Positions 53,311 to 62,313 are shown, counted from the stretch's first letter. The stretch: DNA of 64,000 nt from Bacteroides sp. (GCA_014802425.1 JAAVCH010000019.1:62001-126000), one strand, 5' to 3'. The notes: a model not told the origin generated them from the letters alone. Program-made: numbers and translations.

Positions 53311-54417
53311 ATGATCATCGGAATTCCCAAAGAGATCAAGAACAACGAGAACCGTGTGGGGGCGACTCCCGCGGGAGTCAAAGAACTCGTAGGACACGGC
53401 CACACAGTGTACGTACAGCACACTGCAGGCGAAGGCTCCGGCTTCGCCGATGCAGAGTACGAGGCTGCCGGCGCGAAGATTCTTCCCACCATCGAAGACG
53501 TATACGGCATCGCCGAAATGATCATAAAGGTCAAGGAGCCCATCGAGCCCGAATATGCCCTTGTGCGCAAAGGACAGGTGCTTTTCACATATTTCCACTT
53601 CGCTTCCGACCTGCCCCTGACAGAGGCCATGATGAAGTCAGAGGCCATCTGCATCGCCTACGAGACCGTGCGTGACCGTAACGGAAGTCTGCCGCTGCTT
53701 ATCCCTATGAGTGAAGTGGCAGGCCGCATGTCGGTACAGGAAGGCGCACGCTTCCTTGAGAAACCTCAGGGGGGACGCGGCGTACTGCTCGGCGGCGTAC
53801 CGGGAGTAACACCCGCAAAGGTACTCGTACTCGGAGCCGGCGTAGTGGGCCGCAACGCAGCACTCATGGCTGCCGGCCTCGGCGCCGACGTCACCATCTG
53901 CGATATCTCCCTTCCCACTCTGCGCCACTGCGCCGAGATGATGCCCAAGAACGTGAAGACCCTCTACAGCTCGCGCCACAACATCGAGGAGCAGCTCCCG
54001 ACCACCGACCTCGTGATCGGTTCCGTGCTTATCCCCGGCGCCAAGGCTCCGCACCTCGTCACCAAGGAGATGGTCGGCCTGATGCGTCCAGGTTCCGTAA
54101 TGGTCGATGTCGCCATCGACCAGGGTGGCTGCTTCGAGACTTCCCATCCCACTACCCACTCAGAGCCCACATTTGTGGTTGACGGCGTGATCCAGTATGC
54201 CGTTGCCAACATACCCGGCGCTGTGCCCTACACTTCCACTCTTGCGCTCACCAACGCCACGCTGCCCTATGCCCTGCGTCTTGCCGACATGGGTTGGCGC
54301 GAGGCCTGCAAGAAGGATTCCGGCCTTGCCGACGGAGTCAACATGGTCGACGGCCACATCACCTTCAAGGCAGTAGCCGAAGCCTTCGACCTCCCCTATA
54401 CTCCGCTTGAACTCTAA
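53311..54417 (+). CDS. ald: Alanine dehydrogenase
   Basis: Catalyses the NAD-dependent reversible oxidative deamination of L-alanine to pyruvate and ammonia. The 368-residue protein has the family start [17 protein letters not shown], catalytic Lys in [14 protein letters not shown] and the nearby His, and the Rossmann motif [17 protein letters not shown] (about residues 168-184). It ends with the conserved [13 protein letters not shown]. The gene stands between two strong terminators, so it is monocistronic. Its promoter is not obvious because the upstream terminator occupies the space. Codon use is that of a well-expressed gene. Confidence 0.96.
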   Translation: MIIGIPKEIKNNENRVGATPAGVKELVGHGHTVYVQHTAGEGSGFADAEYEAAGAKILPTIEDVYGIAEMIIKVKEPIEPEYALVRKGQVLFTYFHFASDLPLTEAMMKSEAICIAYETVRDRNGSLPLLIPMSEVAGRMSVQEGARFLEKPQGGRGVLLGGVPGVTPAKVLVLGAGVVGRNAALMAAGLGADVTICDISLPTLRHCAEMMPKNVKTLYSSRHNIEEQLPTTDLVIGSVLIPGAKAPHLVTKEMVGLMRPGSVMVDVAIDQGGCFETSHPTTHSEPTFVVDGVIQYAVANIPGAVPYTSTLALTNATLPYALRLADMGWREACKKDSGLADGVNMVDGHITFKAVAEAFDLPYTPLEL

Positions 54418-54442
54418 TCGGCCTATCCAGCCGTCAAACAAG

Positions 54443-54480
54443 CATCCCCGCGATTTCAATCGCGGGGATGTTCGTTTTTA
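54443..54480 (+). terminator. Intrinsic terminator of ald
   Basis: A perfect 12-bp stem CATCCCCGCGAT / ATCGCGGGGATG, loop TTCA, followed by TTCGTTTTTA. Confidence 0.9.
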
Positions 54481-54557
54481 TATTATAACGATTCTTTGCC
54501 GACTCCGTGCAAAAGATACGGCACAGGTCAAAGTAGTTTTTACGGTTAAAGGTTTAG

Positions 54558-55562
54558 TCAGGACTTCAGCATGGCCTTTACCGCATCGACAGAGATTTCG
54601 GCTATGGCCGCGATGATCTGGACATCCAGGCCCTTTTCCGCCATCGACTTCACCATTCGCTCCTTCATTATCTTCTCTCCCTTTTCCATGCCCTGGGCCA
54701 TGCCCTGGGCCATACCCTTTTCCATACCCTTTTCCATGCCCTTTTCCATGCCCTGGGCCATGCCCTGGGCCATGCCCTGGGCCATGCCCTGGGCCATGCC
54801 CTGGGCCATGCCCTTTTCAAGACCCCTCTTCCAGCCTTGGTCGAGGGCGAACTCAAGCTGACCCATCATGTCACGGTATGCCTTCAGGTCAGCGTCATAT
54901 GTACTCTTGTCGGAACCCTTGAGTGTGGCGTAGCTTACACGCTCCTCAAGCTGCTTGAAGAGCTTGTTGTTGTTCGTGAATGCAAGTCTTTCCATAGTCG
55001 GCATGTTTATTAGATTGTATGTCCATTGCTCAAGCCGGGTATGGCACTCGGCTTCCTTGTCTTTCTTATCGAAATTAGGCAGCTGCAGCATTATGCACCT
55101 GATTTTATCCGATACACGCTCCCTTGTCTCCAGGTCGCACAATCCCGCATCGATACGGAAGCGCCCTGCAAATTCTGGCAGCTCAAAGTTCATCAACGCT
55201 ATGCAGTATACCGGATCGTACTGGTAACGCCAGTCCCTGCCCGGCTTTCCCTGATCAGCCACGGTGCGTGCGGCATAGTAGATGACACGGTCAAGGAAAT
55301 TGGTCTGTGAGGCATTCTGCATTTCCACCGTAAAATAGCGCCCATCGGCAGTACGGCAGTGGATGTCATAGATTACATTACGTTCCTCCTCGCTTCTTCT
55401 GCCCGATTCCTTGTCCCTGTATGTCAAATCAACAATCCGGGAATATCCCGGTTCACTTTCCAGTAGGGAATTCAGGAAATCGATTAGGTATGGTTTTGAG
55501 TCCTCACGCCCGAATATGTACTTGAAGGCGAAGTCTACGAAAGGATTAAGAAGCTTGGACAT
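54558..55562 (-). CDS. Rpn-family PD-(D/E)XK nuclease (putative transposase relative)
   Basis: A 334-residue protein of the Rpn/PDDEXK_2 family, DNA endonucleases implicated in RecA-independent recombination and phage defence. The start LLNPFVDFAFKYIFG and the nuclease core VIYDIHCRTADGRYFTVEMQ (Asp, then Glu-x-Gln) are intact, followed by FLDRVIYYAARTVADQ. Residues about 251-295 are eleven tandem tetrapeptides (MAQG or MEKG), common in form in this family but varying in number. A short basic and hydrophobic tail (LDVQIIAAIAEISVDAVKAM) follows. No terminal inverted repeats flank the gene, so it is not obviously mobile. Confidence 0.87.
   Translation of the reverse strand: MSKLLNPFVDFAFKYIFGREDSKPYLIDFLNSLLESEPGYSRIVDLTYRDKESGRRSEEERNVIYDIHCRTADGRYFTVEMQNASQTNFLDRVIYYAARTVADQGKPGRDWRYQYDPVYCIALMNFELPEFAGRFRIDAGLCDLETRERVSDKIRCIMLQLPNFDKKDKEAECHTRLEQWTYNLINMPTMERLAFTNNNKLFKQLEERVSYATLKGSDKSTYDADLKAYRDMMGQLEFALDQGWKRGLEKGMAQGMAQGMAQGMAQGMAQGMEKGMEKGMEKGMAQGMAQGMEKGEKIMKERMVKSMAEKGLDVQIIAAIAEISVDAVKAMLKS
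54678..54809 (-). repeat. Eleven 12-bp tandem units in the Rpn-family gene
   Basis: 132 bases made of two alternating unit types, CCATGCCCTGGG-like (MAQG) and CCATGCCCTTTT-like (MEKG), in the order five MAQG, three MEKG, two MAQG, one MEKG when read along the protein. Unit length is a multiple of three, so gain or loss changes protein length without a frameshift. Confidence 0.92.
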
Positions 55563-55707
55563 AAGTGTCTCTTAAAATTAGGTATTTACATCGCAAATAT
55601 AATCAATTATTCCTATGTCTGCAAGTTCACTCAATGCCACCGCCAGGAGGGCCGTACATTTATCTCCATTGACAATGTCCAGATTTTCAGATACGGAGAA
55701 TAATGGC

Positions 55708-55715
55708 TATTTTTG
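55708..55715 (+). promoter_or_regulatory. -7 element of the threonine aldolase gene
   Basis: TATTTTTG fits TAnnTTTG. Transcription would start near 55722, which argues against the upstream in-frame ATG at 55703 and for the ATG at 55757. The -33 element is weak. Confidence 0.45.
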
Positions 55716-55756
55716 TATTCCAGATGGAATTTAAACAACCATACGAACAATACACG

Positions 55757-56788
55757 ATGATTTATTTTGATTGCGACTACATGGCCGGAGGACATCCGGA
55801 GGTAATGAACCGGCTGAACGAAACGAACCTTCTCCATACCTCGGGGTACGGTACGGATGAATTTACACACGATGCGGAGAAGTTGATACTCGATGAGTGC
55901 GGCATTCCCGAAGGAAAAGTGTATTTCATGGTCGGCGGAACTCAGACCAACGCTGTGGTCATCGACCGTCTGCTTTCACGCAATGACGGGGTCATCGCCA
56001 CTGAGACGGCGCATATCAGCGTACATGAGGCAGGAGCGATAGAGCTCTCCGGACATAAGATACTCACTCTCCCTGAGTCAGACGGTAAGCTCACCGCCGT
56101 TGCCGTCGACGCCTATATGACATCCTTCTTCGCCGATGAGACCAATGCCCACATGGTACGGCCCGCAATGGTGTATATCTCGTTTCCCACGGAGCTGGGT
56201 ACCGTCTATAGCCGCGAAGAGCTGCAATCCCTGTATGATGTATGTGGAAAGTGGGGAATGCCGCTGTATATCGACGGTGCAAGACTGGCCTACGGATTGG
56301 CCGTAAAGGATAACGGACTTACAATAAAGGACATAGCGCACCTGTGCGACGTATTCTATATCGGAGGCACAAAGTGCGGCGCACTTTTCGGAGAGGCGGT
56401 AGTGACACGCCGTCCGGAACTTCTTCCGCGCTTTTTCTCATTGATGAAGATGCATGGCGCGGTATTGGCAAAAGGAAGGTTGCTCGGAGTGCAGTTCCAG
56501 ACGCTGTTCAAAAACGGACTGTACTCTGAAATAGGAAGAAAGGCCGTAGAGCTGGCGCTAAGACTCAAGCGCGGGTTCATGGAGAAAGGGCTTACACCAT
56601 ATATCGACTCCCCCACCAACCAGCAGTTCTTCATACTGCCAAACGACACAATCGAGCTATTGCGGCGTAACGCCTCCTTCGAGCTATGGGGACCTCCCGG
56701 TGAGACCGAATCCATAGTACGTTTTGTCACCGACTGGACTACCACCGAGGCCGATTGCGACGCAATCATCGGCCTTCTCCCCGACTGA
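55757..56788 (+). CDS. ltaE: Low-specificity threonine aldolase-type PLP enzyme
   Basis: A 343-residue fold-type I PLP enzyme that splits threonine (and often beta-hydroxy amino acids) into glycine and an aldehyde. The start MIYFDCDYMAGGHPEVM aligns with family N-termini; the frame extends upstream but past the promoter. The PLP lysine is in YIGGTKCGALFGEAV, the aspartate binding the ring nitrogen in YIDGARLAYGL, and the stacking His in TAHISVHEAGAIEL. The C-terminal domain (NQQFFILPN) is intact. It stands alone between a nuclease gene and the leftward operon. Confidence 0.88.
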   Translation: MIYFDCDYMAGGHPEVMNRLNETNLLHTSGYGTDEFTHDAEKLILDECGIPEGKVYFMVGGTQTNAVVIDRLLSRNDGVIATETAHISVHEAGAIELSGHKILTLPESDGKLTAVAVDAYMTSFFADETNAHMVRPAMVYISFPTELGTVYSREELQSLYDVCGKWGMPLYIDGARLAYGLAVKDNGLTIKDIAHLCDVFYIGGTKCGALFGEAVVTRRPELLPRFFSLMKMHGAVLAKGRLLGVQFQTLFKNGLYSEIGRKAVELALRLKRGFMEKGLTPYIDSPTNQQFFILPNDTIELLRRNASFELWGPPGETESIVRFVTDWTTTEADCDAIIGLLPD

Positions 56789-56809
56789 TATTCCGTAGTT
56801 CTGTCGGGA

Positions 56810-57325
56810 TCAGTGGCGGCGCCAGCTCCAGCGGCGGGGTGCGATTTCATTCTGGTAGGCCTCGAGGGCCTCTACACGTTCGCGGAGGCGGTCAAGGCGG
56901 ATGCCGAGGAGGGGTCCGAGTTCGTTGGTCTCGATGTATAGGGCCGCTTCATTGAGATATTTGCGGAGGCTGGCGCGGTAGGACACGCGCCGATAGCGCG
57001 TTTCGAGCCAATCGGCCATCTGTTCGGTGACGAATATGAGGAGTTCACCCACACGCTCCGCTTCGAAGCATATGGTCATGAAGTCCTTTATGTATTTGTT
57101 GATGACGGGCAACGAGGGACTGCGGCGGCTGATGCCCTGCGGAGTCACGAACTGACGGCTGACCAGCCTCTCGATGCGCTCAAGCTCCTTTGCCGGATCG
57201 GGATCAATCCAGTACTCGAGATACTCCTTTGCCTCCTTGCGGGCATCGTACAGTTCGGTGACCATCGTGATTAGCTCCTCTTTGTCAAGTGCGGCGAGGG
57301 CCTTCTTCAATTTAGCTTTCGACAT
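56810..57325 (-). CDS. DUF6155-like helical protein, function unknown
   Basis: A 171-residue soluble, highly charged, nearly all-helical protein. The N-terminal KLKKALAALDKEELITMVTE and the following KEAKEYLEYWIDPDP resemble the DUF6155 family of Bacteroidota; the rest, including SRRSPSLPVINKYIKDFMTI, has no motif I recognise. It is last in the leftward operon, 66 bases after the SpmA/SpmB-fusion gene, and may be independent of metal transport. Family assignment is moderate. Confidence 0.55.
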   Translation of the reverse strand: MSKAKLKKALAALDKEELITMVTELYDARKEAKEYLEYWIDPDPAKELERIERLVSRQFVTPQGISRRSPSLPVINKYIKDFMTICFEAERVGELLIFVTEQMADWLETRYRRVSYRASLRKYLNEAALYIETNELGPLLGIRLDRLRERVEALEAYQNEIAPRRWSWRRH

Positions 57326-57391
57326 GATGCGAGTGTTTTACATTTCATAACGTAAGCTTACCCTCCGATAGTATAGGTGCCAGACGGAGGC

Positions 57392-58618
57392 TCAGAAGAA
57401 GAGGTAGGCCACAAACACCGCCGCCACGGCTCCGGTGATGTCGGCGAGGAGGGCGTAGCCGGCGGCATAGCGTGTGCGGCTCACGCCGACAGCGCCGAAA
57501 TAGACGGCGAGGATATAGAAGGTGGTGTCGGTGCTTCCGCGCACGGCGGCCGCCAGTTTGCTCACGAAGGCATCCGGGCCGTTGGCCTTCATTACGTCGA
57601 GCATCATGGCGCAGGAACCGGAGCCGCTCAACGGCTTCATAAGCATTGTCGGCAATGCGCCCACCCAGCGGGTATCCCAGCCGCACCAGGCCACCACCCG
57701 CTCCACCGCTCCGGTGAATATATCCAGCGCTCCGCTGGCCCGGAACATTCCTATGGCCACAAGTATGGCCACAAGATATGGAATGATGGTCACGGCCGTC
57801 TTGAATCCCTCTTTGGCGCCTTCGATGAAGACATCGTAGACACGCAACTTCTTATATACTCCCGCGCCGATAAAACCGAGTATCACCGCAAAGAGGATGA
57901 AGTTGGCTCCGAATGTGCTCCACTTCTGAACATCCTCAGCCTCCATACTGCTGAACAGCCAGGCCACCCCCCCCACAAAAAAGGCTATTCCCGCAAGCCA
58001 GGCACACAGTACCCCGTCAAGGCGGATGCGCTGCTTTACGCAGAGTGCCAGCAGGCCGACGAGCGTGGCTATGCCAGTGGCCACAAGAATAGGTATGAAC
58101 ACATCGCTCGGATTGGCCGCGCCACCCTGCGCGCGGTACATCATGATGCTCACCGGAATCAGACACAGCCCGGAGGAGTTGAGCACGAGAAACATTATCA
58201 TGGCGTCAGTAGCCGTATCCTTTCTGGGGTTGAGCGTCTGCATTTCCTGCATGGCACGCAGTCCCATCGGCGTGGCGGCATTGTCGAGGCCCAGCATATT
58301 GGCCGATACGTTCATGAATATCGCGCCCATGGCGGGATGGCCTTTCGGAATGCCGGGGAAGAGACGCGAGAAAAACGGAGCCACAAGGCGCGCCATTCCC
58401 TCAGTGGCTCCGGCGCGCTCCCCTATTTTCATTATCCCCATCCACAGGGACAGCACTCCCGTCAGGCCGAGGCTCACTTCGAATGCGAAGGCAGCCTGCG
58501 AGAAGGATGAGTTCATTATGTCGGTCCATACCTGGAGATCGCCCTCGAATATCGTGCGTCCGAGGGCCATGAGGAAGGCGATGGCGAAGAAAAGGATCCA
58601 GATCCAGTTGAGTATCAT
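57392..58618 (-). CDS. SpmA/SpmB-type nucleoside-recognition ('Gate') membrane protein, fused
   Basis: A 408-residue inner-membrane protein that joins relatives of the spore maturation proteins SpmA and SpmB in one chain. The first half has the SpmA hallmark ANMLGLDNAATPMGLRAM and NSSGLCLIPVSIMMYRAQ; the second half has the SpmB/Gate pattern EGFKTAVTIIPYLVAILVAIGMFRAS, quoted by its key parts, and PLSGSGSCAMMLDVM. I start at the ATG at 58616-58618, 7 bases after the ATPase gene stop; an upstream ATG would overlap that gene by 47 bases. The organism need not sporulate. It sits where a metal ABC permease gene would be expected. Confidence 0.85.
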   Translation of the reverse strand: MILNWIWILFFAIAFLMALGRTIFEGDLQVWTDIMNSSFSQAAFAFEVSLGLTGVLSLWMGIMKIGERAGATEGMARLVAPFFSRLFPGIPKGHPAMGAIFMNVSANMLGLDNAATPMGLRAMQEMQTLNPRKDTATDAMIMFLVLNSSGLCLIPVSIMMYRAQGGAANPSDVFIPILVATGIATLVGLLALCVKQRIRLDGVLCAWLAGIAFFVGGVAWLFSSMEAEDVQKWSTFGANFILFAVILGFIGAGVYKKLRVYDVFIEGAKEGFKTAVTIIPYLVAILVAIGMFRASGALDIFTGAVERVVAWCGWDTRWVGALPTMLMKPLSGSGSCAMMLDVMKANGPDAFVSKLAAAVRGSTDTTFYILAVYFGAVGVSRTRYAAGYALLADITGAVAAVFVAYLFF

Positions 58619-58625
58619 GAAGGTG

Positions 58626-59378
58626 CTATTTATCAGGGTCGTCGCAGCCGGGTATGTAGTGGTGAAGGGCATGGCATTCGGTTATCCCGTGGTCGACGAT
58701 AAGATGACGGTTGGCCATGCCGGAAATCACCGACATCTCGTGGCTGACGAGTATTATGGTGGTGCGCCGCGAGAGCTGCTCCATGATGGAGTAGATGCGG
58801 TGCTCAAACTGTTTGTCGACGTATGAGAGGGGCTCGTCGAGCACAAGCACTTCCGGGTCGGAGATGACAGCCCGTGCAAGAAGGGTACGCTGAAGCTGCC
58901 CCCCCGACAGTTCGCCGACACCTTTATGCAGGTATTCACCGATGCCGCACAGCTCGACGGCCGCATCGAATTTCTCTCCGGCATCCCCGGGGAGACGCCC
59001 GAAGAATCCCCGCGCAAGACCCGACATGACGGTCTCCCGCACGGAGATGGGGAACTTAGTGTCGATCATGCTTTTCTGGGGCAGGTAACCGATCGGCAGC
59101 CGGTTCACTTCGCGGGAGTCACTGTAATATACCACACGTCCCGACGTAGGCTTAAGCAGGCGCAGCATGACGCGCAGAAGAGTCGTCTTGCCACCGCCGT
59201 TCGGACCGGTGATGGCCATGAAGTCGCCCTTATGCACACTGAGTCCGATATGGTCGAGCACCGTCTTGCGGTCGTAGGCCACACTCACGTCCTCCAGGCT
59301 TATGATCGTCGCACCTTCTGCGGAAGCCATGCCGCCGCCAGGATATGTCAAAGGCAATGTCAGGGAGGGGTTATTCAT
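58626..59378 (-). CDS. Metal-type ABC transporter ATPase (ZnuC/MntB-like)
   Basis: A 250-residue ABC ATPase with Walker A GPNGGGKTTLLR, signature LSGGQLQRTLLARA, Walker B VLVLDEPLSYVD and switch VSHEMSVI. The form GPNGGGKTT and the downstream TSGRVVYYSDSR match the zinc/manganese ABC group. Its start overlaps the ZnuA-like gene by 8 bases, so they are translationally coupled. No gene for an ABC-3 type permease (ZnuB) lies next to it; the following gene is the SpmA/SpmB fusion. Confidence 0.9.
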   Translation of the reverse strand: MNNPSLTLPLTYPGGGMASAEGATIISLEDVSVAYDRKTVLDHIGLSVHKGDFMAITGPNGGGKTTLLRVMLRLLKPTSGRVVYYSDSREVNRLPIGYLPQKSMIDTKFPISVRETVMSGLARGFFGRLPGDAGEKFDAAVELCGIGEYLHKGVGELSGGQLQRTLLARAVISDPEVLVLDEPLSYVDKQFEHRIYSIMEQLSRRTTIILVSHEMSVISGMANRHLIVDHGITECHALHHYIPGCDDPDK

Positions 59379-60306
59379 CAGTTGAAGAAGCGGATGATGA
59401 GGTGAAACTGCGTGTCACGGCGTCAAGACGGTCGAGGAAATCCTCTCCGGTAAGGGTGATGCCCACAGCATCCACACCCAGCGACCGGGCCACTTCCCGG
59501 GCCTGCCCTTCGGAGTGCCCCTGCTCATAAAAGAGCACCCTCGGATGGCTCGATATGGCCTCGGCCATGCGTTCAGCCCACTGGGCAGGAGAGGGTTCCT
59601 TACCGTCGCGCTCAAGCGCCACCTGCCTCAGGCCGAAGTCGGCGGCATAATAGCTCAACGACGGATGCATCACTACAAATGCTCCGCCTACGACACCGGC
59701 CGAGTCTATCATTGACTTTGCCGCTGCCTGACGCCGACCAATGTCGGCAAGCAGGGAGGCGAGATTCCGCATATAGGGGGATTCCGCGTCATCCGTAGCC
59801 GAAAGGCGTCTTACAGAGTCAAGTGCGAGGGCCATGTTGCGGCCCACGGTCATGGCGTTGACGTAACTGCCCAGTATATGGGGGTCGGCCACCCCGGCGT
59901 CTTCATGGGCGTGGCCCGATGCCACGGCATGGGTACCGCCGATGAAATCGACACCCGTCGACACATCCACTATCCGGAGGTCGGGATTGGTCTGGCGCAG
60001 GCGGCGCGTCATGGCGTCTTCGAAACCTATTGTGGAGGTAGTGAGATAAAGGTCGGCCTCCTGCAGACGCGACATGGTGCGCATGTCGGGATCGAATGTC
60101 TCGGAGTCGGCTCCCGGCGGAAGGAGCACCACCACCTCGAAGTCGTCGCCGGCAATCTGCTCTACAAGCCATTTATGAGCCGGATAGCTCACGGCCACCA
60201 CTTTCTTGCCTGCCCCGCCCCCCTTCCCGGAACATGACGCGAGCGCCCATCCCGCGAAGAGGATGAGCGCCAGCGTCATTATGATTTCTTTTCGGAATGC
60301 CTTCAT
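59371..60306 (-). CDS. Metal ABC transporter substrate-binding lipoprotein (ZnuA-like)
   Basis: A 311-residue binding protein with a lipobox (GWALASC, Cys about 26). Family A-1/ZnuA landmarks: VVAVSYPAHKWLVEQIAGDD at the mature N-terminus, LLPPGADSETFDPD, a His-rich loop (GTHAVASGHAHEDAG) typical of zinc-specific members, and DPHILGSYVNAM. These predict binding of zinc, possibly manganese. The gene starts 4 bases after trpS ends, which is unusual company. Standard length. Zinc-dependent control (Zur) is plausible but no operator is visible because it is read from inside an operon. Confidence 0.9.
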   Translation of the reverse strand: MKAFRKEIIMTLALILFAGWALASCSGKGGGAGKKVVAVSYPAHKWLVEQIAGDDFEVVVLLPPGADSETFDPDMRTMSRLQEADLYLTTSTIGFEDAMTRRLRQTNPDLRIVDVSTGVDFIGGTHAVASGHAHEDAGVADPHILGSYVNAMTVGRNMALALDSVRRLSATDDAESPYMRNLASLLADIGRRQAAAKSMIDSAGVVGGAFVVMHPSLSYYAADFGLRQVALERDGKEPSPAQWAERMAEAISSHPRVLFYEQGHSEGQAREVARSLGVDAVGITLTGEDFLDRLDAVTRSFTSSSASSTDE

Positions 60307-60309
60307 ACA

Positions 60310-61416
60310 TCAGATCTTGCGGATACCCATTATTTCACGCACGTCGCGCAGAGTGTCGGCCGCATAGGCGCGGGCACGCTCGGCGCCCTGACGCACGACC
60401 TTGCTCAGGTATTCGTCGTTGCTCCGGATGTCGAGGATGCGCTCGCGGATGGGGAGGGTGACCTTGAGGATATCCTCGGCAAGCTGTTTCTTCATGTCGC
60501 CGTAGCGGATCGACATGTCGGCATATGCGTCACGGTAATGCTTCACCACCTCCGGCTCACTGACGAGTTCCATGAGGGTGAAGAGGTTCTCCACGGGCTG
60601 GGAGGGTTTCTGGCCCGGTTCTTTGGGGCCTTCGTCGGTGACGGCGCGCATCACCTTCTTGCGCAGTGTCTTTTCATCGTCGATGAGATAGATGCAGTTG
60701 CCCTCGCTCTTGCCCATCTTGCCCGAGCCGTCGAGTCCGGGCACCTTGAGGGCCTCGCCGCCGAAGTTGAAGTTGACGGGCTCGCCGAAGTAATCCACTC
60801 CATAGAAGGAGTTGAAGCGGCGGGCGAAGCGGCGGGTGAGTTCGAGGTGCTGCTCCTGGTCCTTACCCACGGGCACTAAGTCGGCCTTATGTATGAGGAT
60901 GTCCACGGCCATAAGGGTAGGATAAGTGAGGAGTCCGGCGTTGACGCGGGCGTTGTTGCCCTGGTTGCCTATGATTTCCTTTTCGATTTCCTCGCCGTCG
61001 CCGGTGAGGCCGAGGGCCTTGCGGGCCTTGTCCTTGAAGGAGGCGGTGCGCATCAGCTCGCCGATGCCTACGTGCATGTTGAGCAAAAGGTACATCTCCG
61101 GAATCTCGGGCACGTCGCTCTGCACGTAGAGCGTACTCTTGTCGGGGTCAAGACCGGCGGCCAGGTATTCGGCCAGTATGTTCTTTACGCTTTCGTGGAG
61201 CTGCTTCGGGTCGGGATTGGTGGTGAGGGCGTGGAGGTCGGCGATGAAGAAACGGCAGTCATAGTCGTCCTGCATGCGCAGGAACTTGCTGAGGGCGCCG
61301 TAGTAGTTGCCGAGGTGGAGGTTGCCTGTGGAGCGGATGCCGCTCACCACTATTTTCTTATCGGCCGCTGTGCCTGTCAAGGGAGCGGCTGCTGTATTCT
61401 GGGTTGTTTCTGACAT
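60310..61416 (-). CDS. trpS: Tryptophanyl-tRNA synthetase
   Basis: Charges tRNA-Trp. The 368-residue class I synthetase has the HIGH-type motif GNLHLGNYYGAL near residues 32-43 and a KMSKS-type motif GKMGKSEGN. GNQGNNARVNAGLLTYPTLM and DQEQHLELTRRFARRFN are further family matches. It is first in the leftward cluster with the ZnuA-like, ZnuC-like and SpmAB genes. Confidence 0.96.
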   Translation of the reverse strand: MSETTQNTAAAPLTGTAADKKIVVSGIRSTGNLHLGNYYGALSKFLRMQDDYDCRFFIADLHALTTNPDPKQLHESVKNILAEYLAAGLDPDKSTLYVQSDVPEIPEMYLLLNMHVGIGELMRTASFKDKARKALGLTGDGEEIEKEIIGNQGNNARVNAGLLTYPTLMAVDILIHKADLVPVGKDQEQHLELTRRFARRFNSFYGVDYFGEPVNFNFGGEALKVPGLDGSGKMGKSEGNCIYLIDDEKTLRKKVMRAVTDEGPKEPGQKPSQPVENLFTLMELVSEPEVVKHYRDAYADMSIRYGDMKKQLAEDILKVTLPIRERILDIRSNDEYLSKVVRQGAERARAYAADTLRDVREIMGIRKI

Positions 61417-61508
61417 ATCCGGAAGTATATTGGATTATATATGTTGATTTTTCGGAATCTTTTTTACAGGTCGGTACGATACAATTACCCTGAGACTTGT
61501 TATACCTG

Positions 61509-61516
61509 CAAAGATA
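61509..61516 (-). promoter_or_regulatory. -7 element of the trpS operon
   Basis: TATCTTTG on the minus strand, about 93 bases before the trpS start. The -33 element is not clear. Together they imply a leader of roughly 80 bases. Confidence 0.5.
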
Positions 61517-61608
61517 ATCTATTTTATCGGAATAACCGGTGGTCATTGCGCTAAAATACCACAATGGTCCCCGTAATCCCTACTATTTATTATATCGTTT
61601 CAGAACCT

Positions 61609-62313
61609 ATGAAAGTTTTAAGGCTACTCCCTCTGATGATTGCCGGCGTGCTTTGCACGGGTGTCCCTCTGACGGCATCGGCCGAAGAGCACGGCGCCCC
61701 CCATGAATCAATACGTGAGGGTCGTCCCGTAGCGGACAATATCCTGTTTATCGGCGACTCCATGACCGGGTGGCTGTCGGAGGCATTGAACGCCTACGGC
61801 GTCTCCAACGGATTCACGGTGGAGACCGTGATATGGGACGGCTCCACCATCAAGGAATGGGGCGAGGCGGCTCCGCGCCTGACCGAGCTAATCCGGCAGT
61901 ACAGTCCCGAGGCCATCTTCGTAAGCCTCGGACTCAACAATATGGCCGAACGCAATCCGGAACACCAGCTCGGCGCGTCGCTGAATGCGATCATGGAAGC
62001 GGCCGGCGACACGCCGGTGATATGGGTCGGACCGCCGTCATGGCCCGGCAAGGATTACGGCGAGCCCTACAACTCCTGGATGGCATCTAAGTTAGGCGCA
62101 TCGCATTATAAAAACAATATGGACCTGACGCTTCCGCGCCAGAGCTCCACCAATCCCCACCCCACTAAAGAGGGATGCGTCAAGATGGTCGACAGTCTGG
62201 TGGAATGGCTTCAGTCCGACGGAGCGGTGGCCCTTCCAGGATACACGAAGCCTGCGACAAAATCGGTGCGTCCCAAGGTATGGGTCTATAAAAAGATGCG
62301 CGAACAGCTGTAA
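61609..62313 (+). CDS. Exported SGNH/GDSL-type hydrolase
   Basis: A 234-residue protein with a signal peptide (MKVLRLLPLMIAGVLCTG, ending TASA). Block I is IGDSMTGW (nucleophile Ser), block III is SLGLNNMAE and block V is PHPTKEG with the His. The acid normally three residues before that His is not Asp (the motif reads TNPH), which is odd for an active esterase. Relatives act as esterases or peptidoglycan/glycan O-acyl hydrolases; the specific target is unknown. Start taken at the ATG giving a signal peptide; the frame extends upstream without one. Confidence 0.75.
   Translation: MKVLRLLPLMIAGVLCTGVPLTASAEEHGAPHESIREGRPVADNILFIGDSMTGWLSEALNAYGVSNGFTVETVIWDGSTIKEWGEAAPRLTELIRQYSPEAIFVSLGLNNMAERNPEHQLGASLNAIMEAAGDTPVIWVGPPSWPGKDYGEPYNSWMASKLGASHYKNNMDLTLPRQSSTNPHPTKEGCVKMVDSLVEWLQSDGAVALPGYTKPATKSVRPKVWVYKKMREQL

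Noticed and set aside
54678-54809. CRISPR-like array
   Set aside because: The 12-bp units are directly adjacent, without spacers, and translate to MAQG/MEKG repeats in a nuclease gene.
54558-55562. Insertion sequence around the Rpn-type gene
   Set aside because: No terminal inverted repeats or target-site duplications are seen; members of this family are often annotated as transposases without being mobile elements.
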